Positions 18,144 to 31,513 of a DNA stretch of 64,000 bases are shown in pieces (positions within the stretch are counted from its first letter, which is position 1; each line of letters opens with the position of its first letter). A program made the position numbers and the translations under genes. Below the pieces are notes generated by a model that was not told where the DNA came from, ran no database searches, and was given only the letters and a program-made list of their open reading frames with translations. The stretch is from positions 47,731 through 111,730 of the forward strand of contig JAYVJM010000079.1 in the NCBI GenBank assembly GCA_043769275.1, written 5' to 3'. This stretch comes from JAYVJM01 sp043769275 (lineage in GTDB: Bacteria; Pseudomonadota; Gammaproteobacteria; Pseudomonadales; UBA7239).

Positions 18144-19321
18144 CGTACGCTCGTGGTTTTCTGTAAAGCAAGAAACAGCGCGTCTAACAACTGCTCTATG
18201 TCATTCTCTGAATGATCGGCACATAGCGTAATGCGCAAACGCGCCGCATTGGCCGCCACCGTGGGCGGGCGCACGGCACCGACTAAAAACCCTGCATTAC
18301 GCAGCGCGGATTCCACAGCCATTACGCACTCACTGCTACCGATCAATAAAGGCTGAATGGCCGTTTTTGATGCCAACAATGGCAGTTTTCGCTGCGCGGC
18401 ACCCGCACAAAAAAAAGCAATACGTGCGCGCAATACATCACGCCGCCAATTTTCTGTTTGCAACAGTTTGAGCGCAGCAGAGCTGACGGCGGCTTGCGCG
18501 GGCGGCATGGCGGTGGTGTAAACGTAGCTGCGCGCAAATTGCGTGAGCATGTCGATCAAGTCTGCGCTGCCCGCCACAAACGCGCCAAAACTGCCGAGTG
18601 CTTTGCCGAGTGTTGCCATCAATACCGGCACGTCATTTTGCGTTTGAGCGAAATGCTCGCACACGCCCGCGCCGTTTTTCCCCAACACACCAAAGCCGTG
18701 CGCATCATCCACCATCAACAGCGCGTTGTGATGGGTGCAGAGCACGGCTAAAGCGGGCAGCGGCGCAATATCGCCATCCATACTGAACACGCCATCGCTG
18801 GCGACCAGTGTTTTTGCCCGCGCATCACGCGCCAAATATTTTTCTAGGCTGCGCATATCCGCATGTAGATAACGCTGAAAAGCCGCACCGCTAGCGCGCC
18901 CGCCATCCAGCAAAGAAGCGTGATTGAATTTGTCTTGCAGTACGCGGTCGCCCGCGCCCAAAAGCGCGGTCATCACGCCCCAGTTCGCCATGTAGCCTGT
19001 GGAAAAAAGCAAAGTGCGCTCGCGCCCTGTGAAGGCGGCCAGTTCTTCTTCAAGCTGCTGATGCGCACGCGAATGGCCACCCAGCAAATGCGCGGCACCT
19101 GCGCCTACACCGTAGCGTTCTGCCGCTGTTGTCAGTGCTTTTTTTAAAGCAGGATGATTGGCCAATCCCAAATAGTTGTTGCTGATAAACGAACGATAAA
19201 CGCGACCTTCGCTCTGCACACATACGCCTTGCGCGCTATCGGTCACACGCAGGCGGCGCAGTTGGTGGGTGTTGCGACGTTCAGCCAGTCGGGTTTGCCA
19301 GTGCGCTTGCCAACTAGGCAT
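18140..19321 (-). CDS. bioF: 8-amino-7-oxononanoate synthase
   Basis: 393 residues from ATG 19321 ([17 protein letters not shown]). The longer frame upstream runs inside bioB and is not used. This PLP enzyme condenses pimeloyl-ACP/CoA with alanine. Visible are [51 protein letters not shown] and the PLP-lysine region [17 protein letters not shown]. It overlaps bioB by eight bases and bioHC by four, indicating coupled translation. Confidence 0.96.
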   Translation of the reverse strand: MPSWQAHWQTRLAERRNTHQLRRLRVTDSAQGVCVQSEGRVYRSFISNNYLGLANHPALKKALTTAAERYGVGAGAAHLLGGHSRAHQQLEEELAAFTGRERTLLFSTGYMANWGVMTALLGAGDRVLQDKFNHASLLDGGRASGAAFQRYLHADMRSLEKYLARDARAKTLVASDGVFSMDGDIAPLPALAVLCTHHNALLMVDDAHGFGVLGKNGAGVCEHFAQTQNDVPVLMATLGKALGSFGAFVAGSADLIDMLTQFARSYVYTTAMPPAQAAVSSAALKLLQTENWRRDVLRARIAFFCAGAAQRKLPLLASKTAIQPLLIGSSECVMAVESALRNAGFLVGAVRPPTVAANAARLRITLCADHSENDIEQLLDALFLALQKTTSVR

Positions 19322-20387
19322 TAGCTGCGTTGTAAAACAACGGCTCGGCGTTTTCATGCGCTGTTTTATGCGCCCCAGTTGCAGCGGCATTGATGCCCAA
19401 TCGTGCAAATAATTGACGGTCATGGCTGGCGGCAGGGTTGGGCGTAGTGAGCAGTTTTTCACCGTAAAAAATGGAGTTGGCTCCGGCCAAAAATGCCAAA
19501 GCCTGCATTTGATCGTTCATGCTTTCGCGCCCCGCCGACAACCGCACAAAAGACTGCGGCATCAAAATACGCGCCACGGCGATGGTACGAATAAAGTCGA
19601 AAGCGTCCAGCTCCTCGTTTTCCTCCAGCGGAGTGCCTGCCACTTTCACCAGATTGTTAATCGGCACTGAATCCGGATGCGGATTAAGCGCAGATAATTG
19701 CTGTAACAAACCGGCGCGATCGTCTGCGCTCTCACCCAAACCCACAATGCCGCCACTGCACACTTTCATGCCGGCGCGGCGCACGTTGGCCAGTGTGTCT
19801 AAGCGGTCGGCATAGGTGCGCGTGGTGATGATTTCGCCGTAAAACTCGGGGGAGGTATCAAGATTGTGGTTGTAATAATCCAAGCCCGCTTCTGCCAGCG
19901 CATTGGCTTGATTGTCATCCAACATACCCAACGTCATGCAGGTTTCCAGCCCCAGTGCTTTAACTTCGCGCAGCATGTGCAACACATAAGGCATGTCTTT
20001 TTCGGCGGGTGAACGCCACGCGGCACCCATACAAAAACGGGTGGAGCCGGCGGCTTGTGCGGCACGCGCCGCCTCCAATACCTTTTCCACCGCCAGCAGC
20101 TTTTCTTTGGCCAGCCCTGTGTTGTAGTGGCCACTCTGCGGGCAGTATTTGCAATCTTCCGGACACGCGCCGGTTTTGATCGACAGTAACGTGCTCACCT
20201 GCACCTGATTGGGGTCAAAAAAAGCGCGGTGGGTTTGCTGGGCGCGGAACAGCAAATCATTAAAAGGCAAGGCAAACAGCGCGAGAATTTGAGCGCGTGT
20301 CCAGTCGTGGCGCGGCACTGTTGTTGATGTCGACCATGCTGATGTCGACGGCGCGGAGAGCTGTGTTGTGTCGACGGAAGCGACCAT
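19314..20387 (-). CDS. bioB: Biotin synthase
   Basis: 357 residues from ATG 20387, with AGG six bases upstream; a TTG two codons earlier is possible. This radical-SAM enzyme inserts sulfur into dethiobiotin. The 4Fe-4S triad is CPEDCKYC. The 2Fe-2S ligands lie in RFCMGAAWR and [21 protein letters not shown] and [13 protein letters not shown] are typical. First gene of the bio operon, downstream of a sigma70 promoter and BirA-like operator. Confidence 0.97.
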   Translation of the reverse strand: MVASVDTTQLSAPSTSAWSTSTTVPRHDWTRAQILALFALPFNDLLFRAQQTHRAFFDPNQVQVSTLLSIKTGACPEDCKYCPQSGHYNTGLAKEKLLAVEKVLEAARAAQAAGSTRFCMGAAWRSPAEKDMPYVLHMLREVKALGLETCMTLGMLDDNQANALAEAGLDYYNHNLDTSPEFYGEIITTRTYADRLDTLANVRRAGMKVCSGGIVGLGESADDRAGLLQQLSALNPHPDSVPINNLVKVAGTPLEENEELDAFDFIRTIAVARILMPQSFVRLSAGRESMNDQMQALAFLAGANSIFYGEKLLTTPNPAASHDRQLFARLGINAAATGAHKTAHENAEPLFYNAANA

Positions 20388-20417
20388 AATCAACCTGTGC
20401 AGATAAAAACTGCTGGA

Positions 20418-20445
20418 ATCATACCGGCGAGCACCGAGCTGTCAA
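20418..20445 (-). promoter_or_regulatory. Predicted sigma70 promoter of the biotin operon
   Basis: On the minus strand a consensus TTGACA (-35) is followed after 16 bp by TATGAT (-10), about 31 bp before the bioB ATG. The -35 box lies inside one half of the inverted repeat at 20439-20471. Confidence 0.75.
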
Positions 20446-20471
20446 CCAACCGGCGCGCACAAAGTTGACTG
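20439..20471. promoter_or_regulatory. Candidate BirA (bioO) operator
   Basis: Half-sites CTGTCAACC and AGTTGACTG are separated by exactly 15 bp. The known proteobacterial BirA box is TTGTAAACC and GGTTTACAA with 14-16 bp between them, so spacing and most bases fit. Overlap with the -35 box of bioB is what a repressor site would require. A birA gene with a DNA-binding domain is not in the window. Confidence 0.55.
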
Positions 20472-20579
20472 AGTACCTATTCAAAACGAGGCATTGGCGC
20501 AGCTTTTTTAGGTTTATCTGGGTTAGCATCCCCACGCGACTTGGTGTGTGGTTAAAAATAACCTTCCGAATTGATATAT

Positions 20580-20644
20580 CCGTTCGTCCTGAGCTTGTCG
20601 AAGGAGTCGAACCATGAACAGCCCTTCGGGCTCAGGGCGAACGG
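20580..20644. repeat. Dispersed intergenic repeat, copy 4
   Basis: CCGTTCGTCCTGAGCTTGTC then GAAGG, a 17-nt loop, then CCCTTCGGGCTCAGGGCGAA then CGG. It is a long imperfect inverted repeat between bioB and the glutathione transferase gene. The AAAATAACCTTCCGAATTGA just before it is shared in part with copies 2 and 5. Confidence 0.85.
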
Positions 20645-20738
20645 TAAATCAGGGCGTTATTGTTGACCAAGTTCTTGCCAGGCGCATTCAGTGCCGACGC
20701 CATTTCAACCTATTTCCCTAAGCCAAAAGGAATAATCC

Positions 20739-21347
20739 ATGAAGCTCTATTACTCCGCAGGCAGTTGTTCTTTGTCTCCTCATATTATTTTGAAAGAGGC
20801 GGGTTTAACATTTGAGGCGATCTCTGCGCCGACCAAAACCCACACGCTGCCAGACGGTAGCGACTACTACAAAATCAATCCATTAGGCTACGTGCCTTTG
20901 CTGGTATTGGACGATGGCAGGCAGTTACGTGAAGGGCCGGCCATCGTGCAGTACCTTGCAGACCAAGTGCCTGAAAAAAACTTGGCACCAGCCAATGGCA
21001 CTTATGAACGCTACAAATTGCAGGAATGGTTGAACTTTATCGGCACCGAATTGCATAAAGGTTTTGGCGCTTTATTTAACGCTGCTACACCGCCTGCGTA
21101 TAAAACCATGGCTATCGCGCAGATAGCCAAACGCTTGGCCTTTGTCGACGGCGAGCTTGCCGCCAAACCCTATCTGATGGGCAATGCTTTTACCGTTGCG
21201 GATGCCTATCTATTTACAGTGACTAACTGGGCGCAGCATGTGAATGTTGACCTGTCTGCTTTCACACATGTTTTAGCATTGCGTGCGCGTGTGGCCGCTC
21301 GCCCTGCCGTTATTGCGGCGATGACCGCAGAGGGCTTGTTGAAGTAG
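20739..21347 (+). CDS. Glutathione S-transferase (beta class)
   Basis: 202 residues. The N-terminal thioredoxin-like domain begins MKLYYSAGSCSLSPHIILKE and contains YKINPLGYVPLLVLDDG with the cis-Pro and REGPAIVQYLAD, where Glu binds glutathione. The all-helical C-terminal domain has the N-capping box region LMGNAFTVADAYLFTV. Bacterial beta-class enzymes use the Cys of SAGSCSLSPH. ATG 20739 has AAGGA seven bases upstream. The substrate is unknown. It is flanked by dispersed repeats on both sides. Confidence 0.92.
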   Translation: MKLYYSAGSCSLSPHIILKEAGLTFEAISAPTKTHTLPDGSDYYKINPLGYVPLLVLDDGRQLREGPAIVQYLADQVPEKNLAPANGTYERYKLQEWLNFIGTELHKGFGALFNAATPPAYKTMAIAQIAKRLAFVDGELAAKPYLMGNAFTVADAYLFTVTNWAQHVNVDLSAFTHVLALRARVAARPAVIAAMTAEGLLK

Positions 21348-21386
21348 GTTAAGAACATGGTTAAAAAATTTCCCGAATTGAAATCA

Positions 21387-21440
21387 CTGTTCGTGCTGAG
21401 CCCGTCGAAGCGCGCCCTTCGACAAGCTCAGGGCGAACAG
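21387..21440. repeat. Dispersed intergenic repeat, copy 5 (best palindrome)
   Basis: CTGTTCGTGCTGAGCCCGTC plus GAAG, a 6-nt loop, then CTTCGACAAGCTCAGGGCGA plus ACAG. Near-perfect 24-bp arms would fold into a strong hairpin between the convergent gst and hemE genes, where it may act as a terminator. Confidence 0.85.
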
Positions 21441-21460
21441 GGCATATTTTGGCCAAATAA

Positions 21461-23954
<2,494 letters not shown>

Positions 23955-26900
23955 CTACTGCGGCCGTGCGCGCGTTTGCGCAAGCAAACCTTCCAGCGCG
24001 GCAGCTTTTGGCTTAACTAGCCAGAACTTGCCCACGAAGTCACTCGAGCAATCGAGTAAATGCTGCGCCCATAGGCTGCCGGTTTCATGCTGAAATTCCG
24101 TCACGACACTGCGCAAATGATTGCGATGTGGCTCCAGCTCCTCACGCGTCAAACGCATAATTTCCACAAGCTCACTGTTGTAGCGATCAACGAATTTATT
24201 TTCTAAATCCAACACATAAGCAAAACCACCGGTCATGCCCGCGCCAAAGTTATAACCGGTAGCACCCAACACACACACCATGCCACCGGTCATGTATTCG
24301 CAGCAGTGGTCGCCTACGCCCTCCACCACCACATGCGCACCGGAGTTGCGCACCGCAAAACGCTCGCCTGCCAAACCGGCCGCGAACAGTTTTCCGCCCG
24401 TTGCCCCGTATAAACAGGTGTTGCCCAAAATGGCCGTTTCGTGGCTTTTAAAGGTGCTGACGCGCGGTGGACGCAACACAATTTTGCCGCCCGCCATGCC
24501 TTTGCCGACGTAATCATTGGCATCGCCTTCCAAATAAATGTTCAAGCCGCCCGCATTCCACACGCCCAAACTCTGCCCCGCCACGCCCGTTAATTTCAGC
24601 GTGATGGGTGCATCATTCATGCCCGTATTGCCGTGACGTTTGGCAATTTCACCCGACAAGCGCGCACCGATGGAGCGGTCACAGTTGGTGACAGTAAACG
24701 CAAATTCGCCGCCTGCTTTTTGTTCAACGGCCGGCAAAATGGCCTCAACCATACGTTCTGCAAGATCGCCTTCGTCGAAGGGTTTATTGCGCAAAGTCGT
24801 GCAAAATTGCGGCTTTGTCGCCAAAAAGTCATCGTTGTGAATGATCGGGCGCAAATCCAGATGCTGCTGCTTATCGGTAGCCCCGGGCAGAATGTCCAAT
24901 AAATCCACCCGGCCGATCAACTCTTGCAGGGATGCCACACCGAGCGTTGCCAGCCATTGGCGCGTTTCTTCCGCCACGAAGCGGAAAAAATTCATGGCCA
25001 TTTCTACTGTGCCGACGTAAAAATCACGCCGCAATACATCATGCTGGGTGGCCACGCCGGTAGCGCAATTGTTCAAGTGGCAAATGCGCAGATATTTGCA
25101 GCCCAAAGCCACCATTGGCGCGGTGCCAAAGCCAAAACTTTCCGCGCCCAAAATGGCCGCTTTCACCACATCCAAACCGGTTTTTAGGCCGCCGTCCGTC
25201 TGCACACGCACACGGTCGCGCAGATCATTAGCGCGCAGCGTTTGGTGTGTTTCGGACAAACCCAGTTCCCATGGCGAACCGGCGTGGTGAATAGACGACA
25301 AGGGGCTGGCCGCTGTGCCGCCATCGTAGCCGGAAATGGTGATGAGATCGGCATAGGCTTTGGTCACGCCGGCTGCAATGGTGCCGACCCCGGGCTCTGA
25401 CACTAATTTCACGGAAATCAGCGCCTCTGGATTGACTTGTTTCAGGTCAAAAATAAGCTGCGCTAAATCTTCGATGGAGTAAATGTCGTGGTGCGGCGGC
25501 GGGGAAATCAGGGTCACGCCTGGCACCGAATGGCGCAAACGTGCGATCAGCGCATTGACTTTTCCGCCGGGTAATTGGCCGCCTTCGCCTGGCTTTGCGC
25601 CTTGCGCGACTTTAATTTGCAACACTTCGGCATTGACCAAATACGCAGGCGTTACCCCAAAACGCCCGGAAGCCACTTGTTTGATTTTGGAGGATTTAAT
25701 CGTGCCGTAGCGCGCAGGGTCTTCGCCGCCCTCGCCGGAATTTGAACGCCCGCCGAGCCGGTTCATCGCCTCGGCCAAAGACTCGTGCGCCTCGGGCGAC
25801 AGCGCGCCCAACGACATGCCCGCTGAATCAAAACGTTTGAGAATACTGGCGACGGCTTCGACCTGATCGAGCGCAATCACCGGCACCTTTTTCAGCACCA
25901 GTAAATCGCGCAAGGTCGCCACCGGTCTTGTGTTCACCAAATCGGCGTAACGCTGGTAGTCTTCGTAGCGGCCTGAGCGCACCGCGACATGCAAGGTGCG
26001 CACAATGTCGGGGTTATAGGCGTGGTATTCGCCGCCATGCACATATTTGAGCAAGCCGCCGACTTTGATACCAAGGCGCGCTTTCCATGCCTCGGCCGCC
26101 AATATTTTCTGATCATTTTCTAGGTCGACAAAGGTCGCGCCGGCAATACGGTTGGGCGTGCCTTTAAAACACAAATCAACCACCTCCGTGCTCAAACCTA
26201 CCGTCTCAAACAGCTGCGAGCCACGGTAGGATGCCACTGTCGAAATGCCCATTTTCGACATGATTTTCAGCAGCCCTTTTTCTATTCCCTTGCGGTAATG
26301 GTCGGTAGCCTGCTTGAGCGAGCCAAGCAGCTCGCCGGTTTTCAGCAAATCGTCCAAAACCTGATAGGCCAGATACGGATACACCGCCGTTGCACCATAG
26401 CCAATCAAAGCCGCTATCTGGTGCGGATCGCGGGCGGCGGCGGTTTCAACCAAAATGTTGCAGTCACAACGCAAACCTGCGGCCACGAGGCGGTGATGCA
26501 CCGCGCCGACCGCCAGTAGGCTGTGTATCGGCAACCAGCCGGCTTGCAGGTTTTGATCGGACACCACCACCACCACCACGCCATCCAGTACAGCGGCTTC
26601 CACTTCAGCCAGTAATTTTTCAATGGCGGCGTGTAAACCCATTTGTTGCGGGTCGTAATGCAAGGCAAACAATTGCTGACGAAAGCCCGTGCGCTCCAGT
26701 TTACGCAGCGTTTGATACTTTACCGGCGACAAAACGGGCGAAGTAAGAATCACGCGGTCGGCATGGTAGGCCGACATTTCAAACAGGTTTTTTTCAGCAC
26801 CGATGCAGGTTTCCAGCGACATCACAATGGATTCGCGTAAAGGATCAATCGGCGGATTCGTCACTTGTGCAAACTGCTGCCGGAAATAATCGAACAGGGA

Positions 26901-28400
26901 ACGCTGCTGGCGTGACAGCACTGCCATCGGCTTGTCGTCGCCCATCGATCCGACCGCTTCCTGTGCGGTTTCCGCCAGCACACGCAACAATTGGTCGCGC
27001 TCTTCAAAGCTGACTTGAAACATTTTCATGTACACATTGAGCGCGTCTGCCGCCATCGGCACGGCACTATTGTCGCTGTTTAGCGTATCTTCTAGGCGTA
27101 GCGAGTGCTCACGCATCCACAGCTTGTAGGGGTTGCTGGCTTTTAGTTCGGCATCAATGTCTTTTGTGAAACGCAAGCGCGCATTTTGGGTATCCACCGA
27201 CAACATTTGCCCAGGCCCCAAACGGCCTTTGGCGACCACGTCTTCAGGTCGGTACTTATAAACACCCACCTCGGATGCCACGGTGATAATGTCGTCGCGG
27301 GTGATAACCCAACGCGAGGGGCGCAAACCATTGCGATCCAGCGTACACACGGCGTGGCGGCCATCGGTAATCACCAAGCCGGCGGGGCCGTCCCACGACT
27401 CCATATGCATGGAGTTGTACTCGTAAAAAGCGCGTAAATCAGCGTCCATGTCCTCAACATTTTGCCAAGCGGGCGGCACCAGCATACGAATGGCATGATG
27501 CAGCTCCATGCCGCCGGCCAGCATCAGCTCCAGCATATTGTCGAGGCTGGAGGAGTCGGAGCCTTCACGATTAACCAGCGGCGTGATGGCCTGTAAATCA
27601 GGCAGAAGTGGGCTTTTGAACTTGTTAGTGCGCGCAACAGACCAGTTGCGGTTGCCCATCACCGTATTGATTTCACCGTTGTGCGCCAGCAGGCGAAACG
27701 GTTGCGCCAACGGCCAGCGTGGCAAGGTATTCGTAGAAAAACGCTGGTGAAAAACGCAGATGGCGCTTTCCATGCGCACGTCGTCAAGATCGGGGAAAAA
27801 GGCTGTCAAATCAGCCGGCATCATCAAGCCTTTATACGACAACACGCCCGCAGACAAGCTGGCAATATAAAAGCTGCTGTCGTGCTGCAAGGCGATTTCT
27901 GCCTTGCGCCGCACCACAAATAAACGCGCATTCAATTGCGCTTCGCTTACGCCGTCGCAGTTGATAAAAAGCTGCGCAAATTGCGGCTCAGAAGCGTGTG
28001 CAATAGGCCCCAAACACGCGCTGTCGGTTGGTACCACGCGCCAGCCAACCGGCTGTAAACCTGCTTCGCGCAGCACCACATCCATCGCCTCACGCGCCAA
28101 TTGTGCTTGCCCCTCATTGCGGCTCAACATAATTGCCCCAACACCGTACAGCGGTGTTAGTTCGGCACCGAAGAGCGTGCGCGCTTCTGCACGCAGAAAA
28201 GCATCAGGTTTTTGCAGCAATAACCCACAGCCATCACCGGTTTTGCCATCGGCGGCAATGCCACCACGGTGCGTCATGCAGGTCAACGCCTCAATGGCCG
28301 TTTGCAATAAACGGTGACTCGTTTTGCCTTTGAGATGGGCAATCAAACCAAAGCCGCAGTTATCTTTGAATTCTTCTGTGCGATACAGGCCGGTTGCCAT
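23955..28400 (-). CDS. gltB: Glutamate synthase large subunit
   Basis: This 1481-residue enzyme makes two glutamates from glutamine and 2-oxoglutarate. The class II glutaminase begins at Cys15 ([13 protein letters not shown]) after a short propeptide. The central and FMN-binding domains follow, with [20 protein letters not shown] sequence [16 protein letters not shown]. The 3Fe-4S ligands lie in [18 protein letters not shown]. The C-terminal GXGXG beta-helix is seen as [13 protein letters not shown]. It is divergent from the Pro-rich gene with a 296-bp shared upstream region. Confidence 0.98.
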   Translation of the reverse strand: MATGLYRTEEFKDNCGFGLIAHLKGKTSHRLLQTAIEALTCMTHRGGIAADGKTGDGCGLLLQKPDAFLRAEARTLFGAELTPLYGVGAIMLSRNEGQAQLAREAMDVVLREAGLQPVGWRVVPTDSACLGPIAHASEPQFAQLFINCDGVSEAQLNARLFVVRRKAEIALQHDSSFYIASLSAGVLSYKGLMMPADLTAFFPDLDDVRMESAICVFHQRFSTNTLPRWPLAQPFRLLAHNGEINTVMGNRNWSVARTNKFKSPLLPDLQAITPLVNREGSDSSSLDNMLELMLAGGMELHHAIRMLVPPAWQNVEDMDADLRAFYEYNSMHMESWDGPAGLVITDGRHAVCTLDRNGLRPSRWVITRDDIITVASEVGVYKYRPEDVVAKGRLGPGQMLSVDTQNARLRFTKDIDAELKASNPYKLWMREHSLRLEDTLNSDNSAVPMAADALNVYMKMFQVSFEERDQLLRVLAETAQEAVGSMGDDKPMAVLSRQQRSLFDYFRQQFAQVTNPPIDPLRESIVMSLETCIGAEKNLFEMSAYHADRVILTSPVLSPVKYQTLRKLERTGFRQQLFALHYDPQQMGLHAAIEKLLAEVEAAVLDGVVVVVVSDQNLQAGWLPIHSLLAVGAVHHRLVAAGLRCDCNILVETAAARDPHQIAALIGYGATAVYPYLAYQVLDDLLKTGELLGSLKQATDHYRKGIEKGLLKIMSKMGISTVASYRGSQLFETVGLSTEVVDLCFKGTPNRIAGATFVDLENDQKILAAEAWKARLGIKVGGLLKYVHGGEYHAYNPDIVRTLHVAVRSGRYEDYQRYADLVNTRPVATLRDLLVLKKVPVIALDQVEAVASILKRFDSAGMSLGALSPEAHESLAEAMNRLGGRSNSGEGGEDPARYGTIKSSKIKQVASGRFGVTPAYLVNAEVLQIKVAQGAKPGEGGQLPGGKVNALIARLRHSVPGVTLISPPPHHDIYSIEDLAQLIFDLKQVNPEALISVKLVSEPGVGTIAAGVTKAYADLITISGYDGGTAASPLSSIHHAGSPWELGLSETHQTLRANDLRDRVRVQTDGGLKTGLDVVKAAILGAESFGFGTAPMVALGCKYLRICHLNNCATGVATQHDVLRRDFYVGTVEMAMNFFRFVAEETRQWLATLGVASLQELIGRVDLLDILPGATDKQQHLDLRPIIHNDDFLATKPQFCTTLRNKPFDEGDLAERMVEAILPAVEQKAGGEFAFTVTNCDRSIGARLSGEIAKRHGNTGMNDAPITLKLTGVAGQSLGVWNAGGLNIYLEGDANDYVGKGMAGGKIVLRPPRVSTFKSHETAILGNTCLYGATGGKLFAAGLAGERFAVRNSGAHVVVEGVGDHCCEYMTGGMVCVLGATGYNFGAGMTGGFAYVLDLENKFVDRYNSELVEIMRLTREELEPHRNHLRSVVTEFQHETGSLWAQHLLDCSSDFVGKFWLVKPKAAALEGLLAQTRARPQ

Positions 28401-28696
28401 TACTGCCTCTCAAGGGGAGTTCTAAAATGCGCGACTCTGTACGGTTCAAGACTATTTAGAGCCACAAAAAAACAGGCCGCCCGCTTACGGGATCCCGTCA
28501 AAAGGGTGGGCATTTTACACAGCACATGGAGGGCGAACAATCGCCAGCCCAAAACGGGAAAAACCACAGACTGCATCGGAAAATTTGATCCGCTTAAGTG
28601 TGGCGCGCTCTGGGATGCAGGACGCTTTACGGCAAAAACTGCCATCACGCCTATAGTTAAAAAGTACCGCCTTAGTTTTTTCAAGAGGAAGCTTGT

Positions 28697-30187
28697 ATGC
28701 AACTTTTAGTGCTAAAAACGCCGATTAACAGGCCTATTATGCGATGTGTTCTGGCGAGCTGCCTTGTCACTTCACTTGTCTTTTGTGGCTGGGTATCCGC
28801 CGCATCATCATCGAAACCTCGCGTTCATTTTGCCAGCCAACATCAAGGCGCAACAATACCGAAACCAAACACCGCACAGCCGCCGAAGTCCATATTAAAG
28901 CCTTCTGCTGCGGCTCCAAGCCCATCGCCGCGCCCCACCTCGCCGCCGCCGCCGCCAACGTCTGCGCTTAAGCGCCCGGCATCGTCGTCTCCGCCAGCAA
29001 CCCCGCCTGCGGTGAAACGCCAGGCACCGCCTCCGCCCACGGCAGTGCCCACACGCCCAGCGCCAGCGCCACCCACGGCAGTGCCCACACGCCCAGCGCC
29101 AGCGCCACAAAAACCAGATGCCCCATCACCTTGGTTCACGCCGCAGAAAGGCTCAAACGGAGTCATACAGGGGCCGACCCCGAAGGGAGCTGTGCGTGTA
29201 AAGAAACCCATTTCGGCGAGCGCACAAAATAAAATTGATCAAAATGCAGCACAAGCACAGAAAGGAGCTGAAAAAGCAGCAGCAAAAAAACAGAAGGAAT
29301 ATGAAAAAGCCCAGGCAAATGCCCAACAGAATCCCGCTTCGCCAAGCGCAAAGAAGAAAGCTGATGACGCAAAGGCAGCGTCTAGGGATGCAGACAGAGA
29401 GGCCGCAATGATAAGGTCGAAACGAGAACTGGATAAAGCTGAGCGATCATCAGCAAAAGCGCAGGTGAAAGCTAAACAAGCAGAAGAAAAAGCCAAGAAG
29501 AAGCCAAAATCGAAATCTGCGGAACAAGCGGCGGCTGCAAAAAAACTAGATGCGCAGAAAAAGGCTGATAAGGCCGCGCTTATAAAAGCACAGCGAGCGC
29601 AAGATACGAGAAATACGGTCTATACCGACAAGCTAAAGCAGAAAGCACCCGTGTATTCCGAGAAAGAAAAACAGATAGGAGAAGCAGCTAGAAATACAAA
29701 TGTCAGCCCTCCAATAACCGCAAACGCACCGCCTAAACCGCCCATTGCCGCCATGCCGCTTGCGACACCGCCTGCACAACCCGTCATCAGCCATATGCCA
29801 AGTGCCGCCGCGCCGCAAATCCCGTCTAACGAGCCGTCAATACTGCCAAAAACCGACCCTTCTACACCGCTGACCGAAGTACAAAAACAAGAAATAAGAG
29901 AGTTGCGAGCGATAGAAAACGAGCACAAAACGCGTCTACAGGCATACGAGATGCGCTTACAGGCTACGAGCCTCACGCTAGAAATAGATGAGGAAGGGTT
30001 GTCAAGGTTGGCGCGGGAAATGGCCGCTGAAACAGAGGAGTCTGTCATTAAAATTGGCAGACAAGCCAACACCGTTTATTTAAATATGGATGAGGCAGAA
30101 AAACAGGCAATTACGGCGGCACAGCAAAAGAGGGCTCAACTACTTAAAGAACTACAGGGAGAGGGAAGCAATTCGTCGCAACCCTAA
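28697..30187 (+). CDS. Secreted Pro/Ala/Lys-rich protein of unknown function
   Basis: 496 residues, no family recognised. ATG 28697 has AGAGGA about seven bases upstream. A signal peptide (about 1-36, ending VSAAS) leads into a proline-rich segment (about 37-150) with a PPPPP run and a perfect 12-residue duplication (PTAVPTRPAPAP). A very basic Lys/Ala helical region follows (about 165-310), then another Pro-rich stretch and an acidic, probably coiled-coil end (about 385-490). The mature N-terminus carries KPRVHF (40-45) and KSILKP (64-69). These match the RVxF and SILK docking motifs of eukaryotic PP1 partners; functional relevance is speculative. TolA-like or surface roles are also possible. 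Confidence 0.75.
   Translation: MQLLVLKTPINRPIMRCVLASCLVTSLVFCGWVSAASSSKPRVHFASQHQGATIPKPNTAQPPKSILKPSAAAPSPSPRPTSPPPPPTSALKRPASSSPPATPPAVKRQAPPPPTAVPTRPAPAPPTAVPTRPAPAPQKPDAPSPWFTPQKGSNGVIQGPTPKGAVRVKKPISASAQNKIDQNAAQAQKGAEKAAAKKQKEYEKAQANAQQNPASPSAKKKADDAKAASRDADREAAMIRSKRELDKAERSSAKAQVKAKQAEEKAKKKPKSKSAEQAAAAKKLDAQKKADKAALIKAQRAQDTRNTVYTDKLKQKAPVYSEKEKQIGEAARNTNVSPPITANAPPKPPIAAMPLATPPAQPVISHMPSAAAPQIPSNEPSILPKTDPSTPLTEVQKQEIRELRAIENEHKTRLQAYEMRLQATSLTLEIDEEGLSRLAREMAAETEESVIKIGRQANTVYLNMDEAEKQAITAAQQKRAQLLKELQGEGSNSSQP
29036..29107 (+). repeat. Two exact 36-bp tandem units in the Pro-rich gene
   Basis: Units 29036-29071 and 29072-29107 are identical, each encoding PTAVPTRPAPAP. Identity at DNA level implies a recent duplication and possible copy-number variation. 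The repeat stays in frame. Confidence 0.9.
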
Positions 30188-30394
30188 AGCACCGGAAAGA
30201 ATAAATTACGGTTTACTGCCTGTTCCTCGCCATCTAGGGGGGAACAGATCAGCAGACAGAACGCGTATTGTAGTACGCTGCGCGTGTTTGTGAGCTGCCA
30301 GCTTAAACGCACGCCATTTGCAACATCTACGTTGGCCATTCCGTGCACCGCGACGAGCGCAACGGATCCCCCCCACTCCCTTGAAAGGTACGTC

Positions 30395-31339
30395 ATGAGC
30401 GTTTGGCAACCCAGTGCCTGTTTTAACGCGCTGCAGAAACGTGCGGCCATGCTGGCAGCCGTGCGCGCTTTTTTTGCCGAACGCAAAGTGTTGGAGGTAG
30501 ACGTGCCTGTTCTGGCGCGCGCCACCGTCAGTGACCCCAACATTGAGAGTTTTAGGGTGTCTTCACCGGTGAATCCCACACAACAATATTATTTGATGAG
30601 CTCACCGGAGTTTTTTATGAAGCGGCTACTCGCCGCAGGCAGCGGTGCCATTTATTCCTTAGGGCACGCCTTTCGTGCAGAAGAAAACGGCTCACGCCAT
30701 AATATCGAATTCACCCTGCTGGAATGGTATCGCCCCAACTGGTGTTTGGCGCAATTGATGACGGAAGTGCGCGAGCTGGTGGCACTTTTTGTGGGTATTC
30801 CCGTCCGGTACAGCAGCTATCGCCAATTGTTTTTAGATTTTGTCGGCATTGACCCACACACAGCCAGCCTCAGCGAACTTCAACAAATAGCACAGCAACG
30901 CTGCGCGCCCGCTTTTGATAGTGAAGAGCGCAGCGTATGGCTGGATTTGCTATTTAGCCATCTGGTTGAGCCGCAATTACAGGGCGCGGTGTTTGTGGAT
31001 GAATTTCCAGCGGCACAAGCCGCGTTAGCGCAAACGACCATTAACGCACACGGCCATGCCGTAGCCGCACGTTTTGAGCTGTATCTCGACGGCATTGAAA
31101 TCGCCAATGCGTATCAGGAAGAACAAAATGCCGGTGTGCTGGAGTCGCGCTTTATGGCTGATCTGCATTTGCGCACACAACGCGGACAAACTGTGCCGCC
31201 AAAAGACGAAAAACTACTGGCCGCTATCCGTGCAGGTTTACCTGCTTGCGCGGGTGTGGCACTCGGCTTTGACCGCTTGTTGATGCTGGCCTGCCACAAA
31301 AGCCATATCGCCGAAACAATGGCTTTTGCGGCGGATTAG
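30395..31339 (+). CDS. epmA: EF-P--(R)-beta-lysine ligase
   Basis: 314 residues from ATG 30395, with AAAGG upstream; 37 upstream codons in frame are not family-like. This truncated class II lysyl-tRNA synthetase lacks an anticodon-binding domain. Visible are motif 2 FRAEENGSRHNIEFTLLEWY, PQYYLMSSPEFFMKRLL-like sequence QQYYLMSSPEFFMKRLLA, ELYLDGIEIANAYQE, and motif 3 ALGFDRLLMLA. It attaches beta-lysine to elongation factor P, relieving stalling at proline runs. EpmB and EF-P genes are not in the window. Confidence 0.95.
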   Translation: MSVWQPSACFNALQKRAAMLAAVRAFFAERKVLEVDVPVLARATVSDPNIESFRVSSPVNPTQQYYLMSSPEFFMKRLLAAGSGAIYSLGHAFRAEENGSRHNIEFTLLEWYRPNWCLAQLMTEVRELVALFVGIPVRYSSYRQLFLDFVGIDPHTASLSELQQIAQQRCAPAFDSEERSVWLDLLFSHLVEPQLQGAVFVDEFPAAQAALAQTTINAHGHAVAARFELYLDGIEIANAYQEEQNAGVLESRFMADLHLRTQRGQTVPPKDEKLLAAIRAGLPACAGVALGFDRLLMLACHKSHIAETMAFAAD

Positions 31340-31400
31340 GCGAAGGGATGGGTTAGGAAGCGACTGCCAATCGCCAAGAAGTCGCCTATAGATTGAAGCC

Positions 31401-31457
31401 GCTCGCCCTGAGTCTGTGGAAGGGCTGTTCATGGTTCGACAAGCTCACTACGAACGG
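31401..31457. repeat. Dispersed intergenic repeat, copy 6 (degenerate)
   Basis: GCTCGCCCTGAGTCTGTGGA then AGG, followed by GTTCGACAAGCTCACTACGA then ACGG. It lies between the convergent epmA and ptsO genes. A further short ACGAGCGG fragment follows it. Confidence 0.7.
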
Positions 31458-31513
31458 AACAATCTCACCACGAGCGGATCGGGCAATATCTGCGAAAAGC
31501 AGCTAAAGTCGGG

